From: Maridesulfovibrio sp.
Lineage (GTDB): Bacteria > Desulfobacterota > Desulfovibrionia > Desulfovibrionales > Desulfovibrionaceae
Direction of reading: 5' to 3'
Length of the DNA stretch: 64,000 nt
Assembly: GCF_963667685.1 (NCBI RefSeq)
Contig: NZ_OY763931.1
Coordinates: 1,131,501-1,195,500 of the forward strand
The notes under the pieces are model-generated. The model did no database searches and was not told the origin of the DNA. It worked only from the letters and a program-made list of their open reading frames with translations. The stretch's first letter is position 1; every line of letters starts with the position of its first letter. The position numbers and the translations under genes were made by a program. Shown here piece after piece: positions 10,300 to 20,809 of this stretch.

Positions 10300-10630
10300 G
10301 AATCACCTTGGTTACATACATTTCAACTTAAAAATAGAATATACTTCCATTTTTAGATATTATCATTTTCAAAAAGTTATGGCAAAAAAACTTTTGGAAA
10401 CCCTAATAAATCAATTTAAGTACTGAGAATAATTTATGCAATAAATACAGTATAAAATAACAAGGCAATCGTGCGGATCTTCAGGAAGAAAGAAAATGTC
10501 GGATGATATTGATATCCACAACCAATATAACCGCTGATAAATTTGATTCCACAAAACATTCAATAGCTGAACCGTAAACACGAATACAACCATAAAAAAT
10601 GTGGAGTATTTCCCTATGACTAGGATAAAC
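10300..10630. other. Intergenic, nothing assigned
   Basis: AT-rich stretch between two minus-strand genes. I see no convincing coding region, hairpin or repeat here; it probably carries the promoter of the upstream cyclase gene only. Confidence 0.4.
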
Positions 10631-11275
10631 TTATTTAGCCCTGCGAAGAAGATCTATAGAACATGATGTAATCGCTTTCAGATTTCGTGTGACTTTTCCT
10701 GAATCCCAATCCCACCATGAAATACACAACAATTCATTAACGATCTGAGCATCAAATCTCATCCTGATGAGCTTTGCCGGATTTCCAGCCACAACACTGT
10801 ATGGGGGAAAATCTTTTGTCACAACTGACTTAGCCCCGACAACACAACCGTGTCCAAGATTCACACCGGGGAGAATTGTCGCATCATATCCAATCCAGAC
10901 ATCATTTCCGATACGAGTATCTTTTACATCCGGGGACAGTTCGTGATCAGCGACACCCTCTTCCCACCCGGACCCAAAAATAAAAAAAGGATACGTAGAG
11001 AATGCGCCAAGGGCATGGTTTCCACCATTCATAATAAACGTAGTCTTACGAGCGATTGAGCAATACTTACCTATTACAAGTTTATCCCCGATAAAATCGA
11101 AATGGTACAGCACATTGTCGAAAAACCTTTCCGGCCCCTCAGGGTCGTCATAATAGGTATAATCGCCAATTATAATATTTGGATTTGTGCAAAAATTCTT
11201 AATATAAGAAATTTGCGGAAAACCTTCCATAGGATGTGATAAATTAGGGTCTGGTCCATTCATACAGGCATGCAA
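10631..11275 (-). CDS. CatB/Vat-type hexapeptide-repeat acetyltransferase
   Basis: Left-handed beta-helix acetyl-CoA transferase of the xenobiotic acetyltransferase family, which acetylates chloramphenicol or streptogramin A in characterised members. Family signatures are [19 protein letters not shown], the active-site segment MNGGNHAL with the catalytic His, then [16 protein letters not shown] and [14 protein letters not shown]. Length (214) is normal. The first Met or the Met four residues later may be the start. Whether this chromosomal copy gives drug resistance cannot be told; many environmental homologues are uncharacterised. Confidence 0.9.
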   Translation of the reverse strand: MHACMNGPDPNLSHPMEGFPQISYIKNFCTNPNIIIGDYTYYDDPEGPERFFDNVLYHFDFIGDKLVIGKYCSIARKTTFIMNGGNHALGAFSTYPFFIFGSGWEEGVADHELSPDVKDTRIGNDVWIGYDATILPGVNLGHGCVVGAKSVVTKDFPPYSVVAGNPAKLIRMRFDAQIVNELLCISWWDWDSGKVTRNLKAITSCSIDLLRRAK

Positions 11276-11595
11276 TATACTAAGTCACCCCATAAAACAA
11301 TATAACGGCAAACTCTTTTTGGATTAACCATTTTCCTGTTTACTATGATTAACAGGCCCTGCAATTCGGAATGGGGGGCATTATCAATGCTCCTTTACGA
11401 CGTCTTTTCAGTGACGTCCCTACCGACATCTCCCACTACCGCCATTTTTATTGCAGGAAAAAGCGCATTTCTTAAAATAATTAATTTCCTAGACACCTAT
11501 TTTTGTGTATTATTTAAGATGATAGTTCTTTTCAAAAAAGCACAATATGTCTATAAGGTAACATCATCTAAAATATTCGAGGAATAGGAGGCCAG
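11276..11595. other. Divergent intergenic region
   Basis: Between the acetyltransferase and chemoreceptor genes. Contains a direct pair of GACGTC sites on one side (around 11399-11420) but no gene I can support. It should hold both promoters. Confidence 0.4.
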
Positions 11596-13851
11596 ATGAA
11601 TTTTAAATCTATCAAAACTAAAATTGTGCTCAGTTCTGCATGCTGTATTGCAATCCTTGCAATCTCAATCATAGCATTACAAATATGGGAACAGAACAAG
11701 ACCAGTGAATTTGTAGCAACAAAAGTTGATAATCTGATTGAACAATCAACAGCAAGGGGACTTTTAGGAATTGCAAAGGGAGAGGCTGGCACCATTCAAT
11801 CCAAGCTTGAAAAGAACATCGATACTGCTAGAACCATCGCAAGTGCTTTCAAATCAATTCGCGCTGATGATGAAACTAGAAACAATATTGATATACGAAA
11901 GGTTTTCATTGATATTCTACTTACCACTCTCAAAGATAACCCCGACTTTCTTGGCGCATACAGTGCCTGGGAACCAAATGCACTCGACGGGAACGACATA
12001 GCATATCAAGGTAAAAAGGCTGATGGCTACGATGCCTCAGGACGGTTCGTCCCTTACTGGAACAGAGATAAGAACGGACATATCGCACGGCAGGCCCTTG
12101 TCGGATATGAAGATGATACGCTGCATCCTAACGGAGTGCGCAAAGGCGGATGGTACCTCAATCCAAGAGAAACAGGTAAAGAAAACATTCTCGACCCATT
12201 CCCCTACATAGTACAGGGCAAGCAGGAAATGCTGACCACAATGTCTGTCCCCATCCAGATTAACGGCAAATTTGTCGGAATAGGTGGAACGGACCTGCGG
12301 TTGGACTTCGTACAAAACCTCGCCAAAGAAGTGGCTGAAGGACTCTATGAAGGTAAAGCGACCGTACAGGTTATCAGTTTTATGGGCATAATTGTAGCTG
12401 ACAGTGCCAATGCGAAAAATGTTGGTAAACCAATTTCCAAAACCGGAAATAAATATGCAGAGAAAATAAGCAAAAACATTAAGGCAGCTGAACCCTATAT
12501 CAACTTAGGAAAAGAAGACGGCCTTGTTCTGGCGATGGCACCGATTCCATTAGCCAACACAGGAACACCCTGGGCTGTTCTCATACAAGTACCCAGAAAT
12601 GTGGTATTTGCCGAAGCGATTCAGCTGGATAACGAAATGGCGGAAAAGGCAAACGACAGTTTTCAACAATCAATTCTAGCCGGCTCCGGCATTGCAGTCA
12701 TAGCTTGCTTTGCTCTGTGGTTCATCAGTGGCGCAATCGTTGTTCCAATCAGAAAATCTGTAGATTTTGCGGAAAGTGTTGCCAATGGCGATTTCAACCA
12801 GAAGCTTGAAATAAATCAGGCTGATGAAATCGGTGTGTTAGCTGACTCATTGAAAAAAATGGTCGATAACCTGAAAAAAATGATCATTGAAGCTGAAGAA
12901 AAAAGTAAAGCTGCTGAAGAAGAGGCTCAACGGGCTAATGTTGCAGTTGGAGAAGCGAATGAAGCCAAAGAACAGGCGACAAGAGCAGAGAAAGAAGGCA
13001 AGCTCCAAGCGGCAAGAGACCTCGAAGAGGTAGTAAACATTGTAACCTCTGCTTCCGAACAGCTTTCAGCGCAGATCGAACAATCAACCAAAAGCACAAC
13101 TGACCAGTATGCCCAGATAAGCGAAGCGGCTACAGCAATGGAAGAAATGAACGCCACAGTTTTAGAAGTTGCCCAGAATGCTTCCAGCTCCGCTGAAACA
13201 GCAAACCAGGCCAAAATTAAAGCACAAACAGGATCAAGTATTGTAACCCAAGTTCTGGCCAGCATGGAAGACGTTCAGTCTGTGGCTAAACAACTGAAAG
13301 AAGACGTCACCCTTTTAGGTGAAGATGCTAAAAGCATTGGTCAGGTTATGGCGGTCATCTCGGACATTGCAGACCAGACCAACCTTCTTGCACTGAACGC
13401 CGCCATTGAAGCCGCACGCGCAGGAGAAGCTGGGCGGGGATTTGCTGTAGTCGCCGACGAAGTCCGCAAACTCGCGGAAAAGACAATGTCTGCAACTCAG
13501 GAAGTAGGCTCCGCAATCCAAAAAATCCAGCAGGGAACGCAGGCGAACATCGGCCACGTAGAAACAGCGGTTACAAAAATTAACGAGACAGCAGAACTTT
13601 CAGGTGAATCAGGTCAGGCTCTTGACTCGATTGTTTCATTTGTAGACGAAACATCTGCACAGGTTCACAGTATAGCAACTGCATCTGAGGAACAATCAGC
13701 TACAAGTGAAGAGATTAACAGATCTCTTGCACAGGTTGCTGAAATATCCTCCCTGACGAATAAGACCATGCAAGAATCAGCAAAAGCTGTTGATGAATTG
13801 GCAAGACAGGCGCAAGTGCTGCAAAACCTCATAAATCAGATGAAAAGCTAA
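11596..13851 (+). CDS. Methyl-accepting chemotaxis protein with dCache sensor
   Basis: Transmembrane chemoreceptor. Helix at about 8-29, a double-Cache ligand-binding domain (about 35-345; [13 protein letters not shown] and [17 protein letters not shown] are typical of dCache_1), second helix at about 352-378, HAMP, then a long cytoplasmic coiled coil with the hairpin tip [20 protein letters not shown]. There is no C-terminal CheR-tethering pentapeptide. AGGAGG lies before ATG. dCache_1 receptors often bind amino acids or other small organic ligands; the ligand here is unknown. The second receptor at 57.2 kb has the same architecture. Confidence 0.96.
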   Translation: MNFKSIKTKIVLSSACCIAILAISIIALQIWEQNKTSEFVATKVDNLIEQSTARGLLGIAKGEAGTIQSKLEKNIDTARTIASAFKSIRADDETRNNIDIRKVFIDILLTTLKDNPDFLGAYSAWEPNALDGNDIAYQGKKADGYDASGRFVPYWNRDKNGHIARQALVGYEDDTLHPNGVRKGGWYLNPRETGKENILDPFPYIVQGKQEMLTTMSVPIQINGKFVGIGGTDLRLDFVQNLAKEVAEGLYEGKATVQVISFMGIIVADSANAKNVGKPISKTGNKYAEKISKNIKAAEPYINLGKEDGLVLAMAPIPLANTGTPWAVLIQVPRNVVFAEAIQLDNEMAEKANDSFQQSILAGSGIAVIACFALWFISGAIVVPIRKSVDFAESVANGDFNQKLEINQADEIGVLADSLKKMVDNLKKMIIEAEEKSKAAEEEAQRANVAVGEANEAKEQATRAEKEGKLQAARDLEEVVNIVTSASEQLSAQIEQSTKSTTDQYAQISEAATAMEEMNATVLEVAQNASSSAETANQAKIKAQTGSSIVTQVLASMEDVQSVAKQLKEDVTLLGEDAKSIGQVMAVISDIADQTNLLALNAAIEAARAGEAGRGFAVVADEVRKLAEKTMSATQEVGSAIQKIQQGTQANIGHVETAVTKINETAELSGESGQALDSIVSFVDETSAQVHSIATASEEQSATSEEINRSLAQVAEISSLTNKTMQESAKAVDELARQAQVLQNLINQMKS

Positions 13852-13912
13852 CTGTAGAGGCAAGCAGACTTAAAGGCACACAAACAAACTTCCGTAAACT
13901 TAAAAATACTAA

Positions 13913-13957
13913 GGAAAGCAGTCAATCTCATTTGGGATTGGCTGCTTTCCTTTTTTT
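13913..13957 (+). terminator. Rho-independent terminator of the chemoreceptor gene
   Basis: GGAAAGCAG with AATC extension pairs with GATT and GGCTGCTTTCC, followed by seven T. Strong stem, about 60 bp after the stop codon. Confidence 0.92.
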
Positions 13958-14317
13958 GGATTCAGGTAGATCAAGACATCCTTCGCAATCATAGGATGGA
14001 TTATTCATTAGGCTCTGCCCACGCAGTGTGAAAAATATTCAGACGGAACTAATATTTAAAATATTACTTATGACAACAATTAGTTGAAGCTCCATTTTCG
14101 CCATGTATGGCTTTTATTAACCTAGGATCAGTTAATCATGTTTATTTTGAATATCGGCGAAAAAAGTGTATGATCCTCAAAGCTAAAACTTATTACACTC
14201 TATAATTTTGTTTGCTGGAAACATTAAGACCATCTTAGGGCCGTGGTGTTTGGTAAAAAAGACAATTAAAGGCCATAGTGAATCAAAAGCTGAAGGACCA
14301 AAGTTCTGGATACTATA
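13958..14317. other. Intergenic, leader of the second diguanylate cyclase
   Basis: No gene supported. AT-rich sequence presumably containing the promoter of the downstream gene. Confidence 0.4.
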
Positions 14318-16849
14318 ATGGAGCACATGTTGATTAAAAAAATATTGCCCCGAATCGCTATCATTTTCATTCTCGTTTTATCCTTGGACATATTCCTTGC
14401 TGAGCAACTTTCAAAGCAGCAAATGCATACCCAAAGGATGGACGTCTCCCTACAACTCGCCGCATTAAGAGCCCGCATGGAAAAGGAAATCACAAAAAAC
14501 CTGCTCCTTGTCCAAGGAACGGCTAATTATATCGCAATAGCTCCTAAAATATCACAAGAGATATTCGCTAAATACGCCAAGGGAGTGCTGTCTGGAGACA
14601 ACCTATTAAAAAATCTCGGGGCTGCACCTGACTTCGTAATGCAGTTTGTATATCCGCTGGAAGGTAACCAAAAGATTATCGGTATAAACTATCGAAGTTT
14701 GCCAAAACAATGGGAACAGGCAAAAAAAGCCAAAGAAATTAGAGATATGGTTGTCGCTGGTCCCATTAAATTGATTCAGGGCGGAACCGGGCTTATTGGA
14801 CGCGCCCCGGTATTCACCGAAAATAATGGTAGGATGGAATTCTGGGGCATCGTCTCCTCGGTAATAGATGTTGAAAAGCTTTTTGCGGTTGTGGGCATAG
14901 ATGATTCAAATCTCGACATTGCAATTCGCGGCGTTAATGGTTTGGGGAATAAAGGTGATATCTTTTACGGCTCCCCGCAGCTCTTCACAGACAAAGATAC
15001 AATACACATGCCGGTTATGTTTTCGTCCGGAAGCTGGACTATCGCAGCTAAACCCCATGATGGCTGGTCAAAAACACATCCTTTTACAGTTTTCATACAT
15101 ACCCTTTTGGGTTTGCTCTTAACTGTTTCCATTTTCGGTGTGTATCGTGTGGTAAAACGAGACTTAACCATCCAAACAATTCAAGAAAATCTGAATCAGG
15201 CCCAGTATATTGCTCAACTCGGCAGTTGGAGATTTGAACACTCAGATGGTAGGGTATGGTGGTCGGATGAGACCTACCGCATTTTCGGAGTGGATAGGGA
15301 CTCCTTCGTACCTTCCATAGAAAGTTTCATGGATATGGTTCATCCCGAGGACAGAAAAAAAGTTCAAGAAGCACTTGAAATATCGATGAATACATGCGCT
15401 GGCTACGCTGTAGATCACCGAATAATACGGCCTGATGGAGAAATTCACTACGTTCAGGAACGTGGGGAGACAGTTTGCCTTGTTAGCAAAGAGACTCCAA
15501 CGCATGCCATGGGTACCGTTCTTGATGTCACTGAACGCGCTCTTGCCGAAGAAAAACTCCGGGCCAGTGAAGAAAAAATGAGGGCCATGGCCGAGTCTTC
15601 CTATGAAGCTGTAATTATTATTGATATCAACGATAATATTTCATTCTGGAATTCAGCTGCCGAAGATATGTTCGGCTGGAAAGCCGAAGAAGTCATAGGT
15701 CAACAGATGCATCCGCTTATTACTCCGCAAGAATATCATCCACAGATACGCAAAGGTATGGAGGTCTTCACCCGCACCGGCAAAGGCCCGGTCATCGGCT
15801 CAGTTTCGGAAATGCCCGCTATTAGGAAAAATGGCGAAATATTCTATGTAGAGCGCTCTGTCACAGCATTCAAGGTAAGAGATTCGTACCACGCAGTAGG
15901 AATCCTGCGTGATGTTACAGAACGTAAGCGTCTTGAGCAAAAGCTTCAGAACTATGCCGACCGCCTGACGCTTGCCTCAAAAGCAGGTGGAATCGGTGTC
16001 TGGGAATGGAATTTAATAACTAATTCGCTGACTTGGGACGCCCAGATGTACAGGCTTTATAATTTTGATCCAGATGAATTTAACGAACTCTATGAAGCCT
16101 GGCAGAGCCGGGTACATCCCGAGGACTTGCAGGATGCAGAGCAGTCTCTAAAGCAGGCGGTTGAGAGCACAGGTTTTTGGGAATCTGAATTCCGTGTGAT
16201 CTGGCCTAACGAGGAGGTGCGGTTCATCAAGGCAGCAGCTTTAATCGGGAAAAATAATGAAGGTAAGACTGATTCGCTGATTGGAGTTAACTGGGATGTA
16301 ACCGAGGCCAGACAAAAAGAAGAACAACTCCGACTCATGGCGACAACAGATGATATGACAAAACTCCACAACCGGCGATTCTTCATTGAGCTGATCAGCC
16401 GCGAGGCGGAACGAAGCATTCGCTATAACAGACCTTTTTCCCTTGTCATGTTTGATGTTGATAAATTCAAGATGGTCAATGATATGTACGGCCACGATGT
16501 CGGGGACATGGTTCTGAAGGCTATAGCGGCAACTGCAAAGAATGCATTGCGAGATGTAGATATTATCGGCCGCATAGGCGGAGAAGAATTCGCAGTCGGG
16601 CTTCCGGAAACCGATATAAACGGGGCTCTGCTCCTAGCGGAGAGGTTACGTCTGGCCATAGAGAAAGCTTTTGTTGAGCTTCCCAATGGGGAAATAGTGG
16701 ATTTTACCATCAGTCTTGGAATTTCCACGTTAAATAAATCCAGCACAGAAGTGGATATCCTGCTCAAACATGCGGATATAGCCCTTTACGCAGCTAAAGA
16801 AAACGGTCGTAATCGTGTAGAGACGTATAATGAAACGAAAAACGAATGA
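14318..16849 (+). CDS. CHASE-PAS-PAS-PAS diguanylate cyclase
   Basis: Membrane-bound c-di-GMP synthase with several sensory inputs. Helix at about 8-24, a periplasmic CHASE domain (about 45-225), second helix at about 250-272, three PAS domains (about 285-410, 415-535 and 545-670), and a C-terminal GGDEF domain with GGEEF at 754-758 and an I-site RDVD at 745-748. The first and third PAS domains each read as PAS_3 fold (HPEDRKK, HPEDLQD). The start may be the fourth residue Met, since GGAG lies just upstream of it but very close. The gene is monocistronic. Confidence 0.93.
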   Translation: MEHMLIKKILPRIAIIFILVLSLDIFLAEQLSKQQMHTQRMDVSLQLAALRARMEKEITKNLLLVQGTANYIAIAPKISQEIFAKYAKGVLSGDNLLKNLGAAPDFVMQFVYPLEGNQKIIGINYRSLPKQWEQAKKAKEIRDMVVAGPIKLIQGGTGLIGRAPVFTENNGRMEFWGIVSSVIDVEKLFAVVGIDDSNLDIAIRGVNGLGNKGDIFYGSPQLFTDKDTIHMPVMFSSGSWTIAAKPHDGWSKTHPFTVFIHTLLGLLLTVSIFGVYRVVKRDLTIQTIQENLNQAQYIAQLGSWRFEHSDGRVWWSDETYRIFGVDRDSFVPSIESFMDMVHPEDRKKVQEALEISMNTCAGYAVDHRIIRPDGEIHYVQERGETVCLVSKETPTHAMGTVLDVTERALAEEKLRASEEKMRAMAESSYEAVIIIDINDNISFWNSAAEDMFGWKAEEVIGQQMHPLITPQEYHPQIRKGMEVFTRTGKGPVIGSVSEMPAIRKNGEIFYVERSVTAFKVRDSYHAVGILRDVTERKRLEQKLQNYADRLTLASKAGGIGVWEWNLITNSLTWDAQMYRLYNFDPDEFNELYEAWQSRVHPEDLQDAEQSLKQAVESTGFWESEFRVIWPNEEVRFIKAAALIGKNNEGKTDSLIGVNWDVTEARQKEEQLRLMATTDDMTKLHNRRFFIELISREAERSIRYNRPFSLVMFDVDKFKMVNDMYGHDVGDMVLKAIAATAKNALRDVDIIGRIGGEEFAVGLPETDINGALLLAERLRLAIEKAFVELPNGEIVDFTISLGISTLNKSSTEVDILLKHADIALYAAKENGRNRVETYNETKNE

Positions 16850-16924
16850 TGGGTGTTGCATCTTTTTATTTGGATCTGACATTATGAAACTATATCTATA
16901 ACAGGAACAATCAGCCAGAGCGAT

Positions 16925-17103
16925 TTGACAGCTAAAGAAAAACTCAAACGATATCTTGCTGACAATATCACCAGAGCTGAGCATGTTATTTTCAAGCAAT
17001 CCTGCCACTGTGTAGCTGAAGCAGCAGAAGCAGCCAGAGCTTCACCAGAAGAGTTCGTCAAAAACCTGTGCATGGTCGACTCCAGGGGGATGGCTATCCT
17101 GTG
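16925..17103 (+). pseudogene. 5' remnant of a YbaK/aminoacyl-tRNA deacylase-like gene
   Basis: Starting from TTG the frame encodes about 59 residues: LTAKEKLKRYLADN, then HVIFKQSCHCVAEAAEAA, then SPEEFVKNLCMVDSRG, and stops. This matches the first third of YbaK-type editing domains as I remember them, where the pattern EESxHSVEEAA and FVKS-MVD is typical. A complete protein would run about 100 residues further. There is no ATG or good ribosome binding site, so I read it as a truncated relic. Confidence 0.5.
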
Positions 17104-17205
17104 AACCTGTCATGAGGGAAATTGTTGTTTTTATTATAACTAACTCTAAACATATCTCCATACAATCCGATAACAAATATAACTATGCTGCTATGGAGGC
17201 TCCCT

Positions 17206-17970
17206 ATGAAAATAGAGTCAGGAAATAATTGGAATTTCTCAAAGATTAATATTCGTAGTAAATCTGAAAACGAGGAGAATCCTCCAGAGCAATCACTTGA
17301 AGTAAAAGCCAACGCTGAAGCTTCTGAGCCAGAAACAAAGCAGATTTCCATAAGCGCCAGGCCTATGAACATGATGGCGGGTAGTTTTGTTCATTCTGAA
17401 GGTGCGAATGATGCTGATAACTATAGCCTGATGAATTTAAAAGGTCTTAAGAGCAATGAAAGCCTGATGACCAAGTTCAACAGCTTCATGGTTGATCTGG
17501 TTGCTGACAGATTGGCATATACTGATGCTTTAATAGATTCTGGAATGGCCCCTATAGACGCAAAAGCTGTTGCAGCTGCAGAATATGAAAAAAAAGGAAT
17601 GGATGCGCATAAAAAATTAGGTGATGACATCAATGAAGAGGAGCTTGAAAAACAAGCCGAAGAATCAAAAGAGTTCAACGAAGAGCGCACCGAAGAAGTC
17701 GTAGAAAATAAACAGGAAGAGAAAGCGGAAGAAACAAAAGAGACTAAAGAAAAAAAAGAAACCGAAATACAAGAAAAAATTGCAGAACGTGCCAGTGAAT
17801 CTACCACAGAGGCCAATGCCGGAGAAAAGATACATGCAGCAACAGGGACCGACACTGATCCCGGTGAAGTAACCACAACCGGTTCTGAAAACTCTGCACA
17901 AGCAGCAACAGATGAAACCCCAGTAAGGAAAGGGTCCGGTACTGGCGAAAATGTGGACCAATGGATTTGA
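17206..17970 (+). CDS. Hypothetical Glu/Lys-rich protein
   Basis: A 254-residue protein of no family I recognise. No signal peptide or membrane helix. Residues about 1-140 could be folded (NMMAGSFVHSEGANDADNY, then a helical part with MTKFNSFMVDLVADRLAY and IDAKAVAAAEYEKKG); residues about 150-215 are almost wholly Glu, Lys, Thr and Gln, likely disordered or a single charged helix; the tail is Thr/Gly/Ser-rich. GGAGG (17195-17200) places the start at 17206. The layout, with an Ala-rich helical core and a charged tail, is seen in some flagellar or secreted accessory proteins, but I can assign no function. Confidence 0.75.
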   Translation: MKIESGNNWNFSKINIRSKSENEENPPEQSLEVKANAEASEPETKQISISARPMNMMAGSFVHSEGANDADNYSLMNLKGLKSNESLMTKFNSFMVDLVADRLAYTDALIDSGMAPIDAKAVAAAEYEKKGMDAHKKLGDDINEEELEKQAEESKEFNEERTEEVVENKQEEKAEETKETKEKKETEIQEKIAERASESTTEANAGEKIHAATGTDTDPGEVTTTGSENSAQAATDETPVRKGSGTGENVDQWI

Positions 17971-18315
17971 TCCTGACATTTCCATACTCTTATTGAACAT
18001 GGAGACCGAGATTATCCTGATTGTTTTAATTTGCATAAAGTGACATTTTTTTACAAGGCGATCCAATGAATCCGTTATGGATTTTAACTGTAGCCCTGTA
18101 CTGCTTTTTTATTTGGAAAAGACCAATTGCCTCGGAATGAAACGAATCCCGTATACAGATTGTTCTTCCTCTATTTCTTAAAACTTTACAGCAGCCTATA
18201 ACATACCGTAAAGACAGGTATTTATACTTATTTTTTAATCCGATCACTGGGATACTCCGGATTGAGTATATATCCGTTGATGGCCGGAGATGGACCTACA
18301 CGGCTGCAAACAAAA
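17971..18315. other. Intergenic with a possible 24-residue membrane peptide
   Basis: An ORF at 18066-18140 on the plus strand starts MNPLWILTVALYCFFIW and ends KRPIASE; it is one hydrophobic helix with a positively charged end, preceded by AAGGCG. It could be a small membrane protein or chance. Nothing else is visible in this stretch. Confidence 0.3.
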
Positions 18316-18858
18316 CTAACCATCACAAGGATTGGAGGGTGTCTCAAGCAGCAACTGAAAAAACGCCAGATTTAGCCATCGCCCAAATTTAAAACCAACC
18401 TGATTCAATGTACCAACATATTCAAAACCTAACTTTTTATGAAGCGCGATACTACCCGCATTCTCTGCATCTATGCCGCCTATTATCGAATGCATTCCAT
18501 TCTTTTCTGCTTCCGCAATCAATTCCTTCAGTAAGGTAGACCCTAATCCCTGACAGCGAAAATCCTTGTGAACATACACTGAGTGCTCAACAGTATACTT
18601 ATATGCAGGCCAACCGCGGAATGATCCATAACTTCCAAAGCCGAGCAGATCACCATTCTCATTCTCTATACCGATTACAGGCAGGTTATTTTCGGTTTTC
18701 ACTCTGAACCAATGCAGCATACTTTCAAAGGGACGGGCTTTATAGTCGTACAGAGCAGTTGAATTTAATATTGCTTCATTCAATATTTCCAATATTGGTT
18801 GAGCATGATCTTCTAAAGTACAGCGAATAATCTTGTTTTCAGCCATCTTTTTACTCAT
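18316..18858 (-). CDS. GNAT N-acetyltransferase, phosphinothricin-acetyltransferase-like
   Basis: Single GNAT domain, 180 residues. The acetyl-CoA loop is RCQGLGSTLL, preceded by EHSVYVHKDF and followed by GGIDAENAGSIALHKKLGFEYVG, all typical of the Pat/Bar and YncA-like group that N-acetylates small amines or amino acids such as methionine derivatives. The second Met (MAENK) may be the true start. It stands alone. The real substrate is not known. Confidence 0.9.
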   Translation of the reverse strand: MSKKMAENKIIRCTLEDHAQPILEILNEAILNSTALYDYKARPFESMLHWFRVKTENNLPVIGIENENGDLLGFGSYGSFRGWPAYKYTVEHSVYVHKDFRCQGLGSTLLKELIAEAEKNGMHSIIGGIDAENAGSIALHKKLGFEYVGTLNQVGFKFGRWLNLAFFQLLLETPSNPCDG

Positions 18859-19002
18859 ATATACAGTTGTACAAGCGAATGATATCTATCGTAGAACTTG
18901 AAATTATATTTTTTACCACTATTGCCAACACATTATTCATGATCTATTTGTCAATCAACAGAAATATGACTAACTCAACTTCTTAAGTAGAGAGTAACCA
19001 CC

Positions 19003-19377
19003 ATGATTTTAAACCTACTGCCACCCTCTTTTACCATCTGCAAATTATCTCCAAAGGAAACCATACCGGATTGGGCGATACAGTCGGAGTATTTCTTCCT
19101 TGCAAAGACCAGTGATGAACTTTCCATCATCTGCTCCGGCAAAGATATTCCAGAAGAAGTGAAAGGAGATAAAGGCTGGCGTTGTTTCAGAGTCGATGGA
19201 GATCTGGAATTTGACCAGATCGGTGTTGTTGCGTCAGTTTCTGCACCTATAGCGAATGCCGGCATCAGCCTCTTTCTGGTAAGAACTCATGACCGGGATT
19301 ATGTTTTTGTCCATAAAGACAATTTAACACAATCAATACAAATCTATCAGGAGCATGGTTTCGCAATAGAAAAATAA
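19003..19377 (+). CDS. ACT-domain protein, CASTOR-like
   Basis: Small protein of 124 residues resembling the tandem ACT fold of Pfam ACT_7/CASTOR. The second half has the typical GDLEFDQIGVVASVSAPIANAGISLF and ends with a strand and helix (DYVFVHKDNL). Such proteins bind amino acids, but most bacterial ones are uncharacterised. It lies alone between a divergent GNAT gene and a convergent metallo-hydrolase gene. Confidence 0.85.
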   Translation: MILNLLPPSFTICKLSPKETIPDWAIQSEYFFLAKTSDELSIICSGKDIPEEVKGDKGWRCFRVDGDLEFDQIGVVASVSAPIANAGISLFLVRTHDRDYVFVHKDNLTQSIQIYQEHGFAIEK

Positions 19378-19453
19378 CGAAACCTTTTATTTAATGGAAA
19401 TATGTATATCGCTAATGTTCTGCAAAGGCTTGATATATACAGTTGCTACATCT

Positions 19454-20350
19454 CTAATCAGCCGAGCTGCTTTTTGCACTTGCGGAACCTGCTTTGATTG
19501 CTATTGCACGCAACTCAGTAAGTTTCTTAAACCCTATTTCCTCTTGCATATCTAAGAAATCAAAAAAATTCTTGCTATCAATGAAATAATTAACAGCCCC
19601 GTTCCTTTTACCCAGCTCTTTATTTTCAAATAACTTATTTTTGTGTGGATGATTTGCAAGATTTACACTTACTTTTGGTTCGACCAAAGCTAACTTTCTA
19701 ATTCTTCTCATGCTTTCTATGAATACCTTGGCAAGCTCAGCATTCTTTCTTGCAGGACTATGCCCACCAACCATAAATGCTCTATACGATTTACCAGAAT
19801 TTTTGACCATAAAATCTATAGATAAACAACTATTCGTATGGCCCGGTGTGATATAAAAAGTAAATTTTGTATCACCAACCACCAACTCGTCTCCAACCCC
19901 TACAAACTTATTTACTTCGGGAGCTTCAAAATGTCCTTCCCCTTTACTTTTTTTGGACTGTTGTTTGGCCAGCTGAAGCTCTTCTTTCGACATGACAACC
20001 TGACACCCGTACATCCGCTGTATATATTCAGCATTTCCTACATGATCTGAGTGACCATGGGTAACCAGTATATATTTGATGTCAGCTGGATTTAAACCGA
20101 GCTTTCTTACATTTGCAGGAATCCATCGACCGTAAGGGCACTCAAGTGTTTCTAAAAGAACAAGTCCCTCTGTGGTTTTAACCAAGTACGAAGAGCACCA
20201 TTTGTCACCAACATAAAAGACATTATCGAACATTTGAAAAGGTTCGACGTAGCCATTCTTATCAGTTTGTTTCGGAATAAATTCCTCTGCATAAGCGGCA
20301 GGAATATTGATTAAACATACTATTAACATCAAAATCTGAATGAATTTCAT
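19454..20350 (-). CDS. Secreted subclass B3-like metallo-beta-lactamase-fold hydrolase
   Basis: Zinc hydrolase of the metallo-beta-lactamase superfamily with a Sec signal peptide (MKFIQILMLIVCLINIPAAYA). Metal ligands: His98, His100, Asp102 and His103 in THGHSDHVG, His171 in TPGHTNS, and probably His234 in LANHP, as in subclass B3 enzymes. I chose the ATG at 20350 because AGAGGA lies just upstream and it begins the signal peptide; the frame is open for 34 codons before it. The distance from true carbapenemases is not visible here and a non-antibiotic substrate is as likely. A fragment of a second copy lies at 28.3 kb. Confidence 0.87.
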   Translation of the reverse strand: MKFIQILMLIVCLINIPAAYAEEFIPKQTDKNGYVEPFQMFDNVFYVGDKWCSSYLVKTTEGLVLLETLECPYGRWIPANVRKLGLNPADIKYILVTHGHSDHVGNAEYIQRMYGCQVVMSKEELQLAKQQSKKSKGEGHFEAPEVNKFVGVGDELVVGDTKFTFYITPGHTNSCLSIDFMVKNSGKSYRAFMVGGHSPARKNAELAKVFIESMRRIRKLALVEPKVSVNLANHPHKNKLFENKELGKRNGAVNYFIDSKNFFDFLDMQEEIGFKKLTELRAIAIKAGSASAKSSSAD

Positions 20351-20809
20351 GCGTCCTCTCAGCAAAAAATACCCGCAAGATAATAAGCGAAAATTCCCTT
20401 TCCATATCCATGTAAATATAACTTTTGTATTTTCTATCACAATGAAAAACAAGGTGATTTTAGCTAATTAAGCTTTTAAACTGCCAGCACAGGTTCACGG
20501 CAGGAGAATCGCCTCAATTTAGATAAATCGACGTTATATTCCAGAGTACAACTCGAAAGAAGCACGTAGAATTTGTTGCTGCGGTGCGTTCACGAATAAA
20601 ACAGAGTTTCTAAACTGTTCAAATCAGAACCTAGAACTGCCCTGCTTTTATATATTTATTTGCAAACATCATTTGTGACTGTTACAAATCAGTTCGTATA
20701 ACTGACTGCGGTCAAATGCAGTGTATTCTTTAACGATACGGTCAGAACATCTTTGCTTTTCCAACTCTTCACCCGAGATTTGGAAGAATACGGCAAAGGC
20801 AAGGAAGAC
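20351..20809. promoter_or_regulatory. Intergenic with a CRP/FNR-like inverted repeat
   Basis: The site at 20671-20689 reads ATTTGT-GACTGTT-ACAAAT, an imperfect dyad close to the TTGTGA-N-TCACAA pattern of CRP/FNR regulators. It lies about 120 bp upstream of the kinase gene. No gene supported elsewhere in this stretch. Confidence 0.4.

Noticed and set aside
17421-17876. Minus-strand Ser/Phe-rich open frame opposite the Glu/Lys-rich gene
   Set aside because: It is the complement of GAA/AAA-rich codons and has no start signal; the plus-strand gene has an excellent ribosome binding site.
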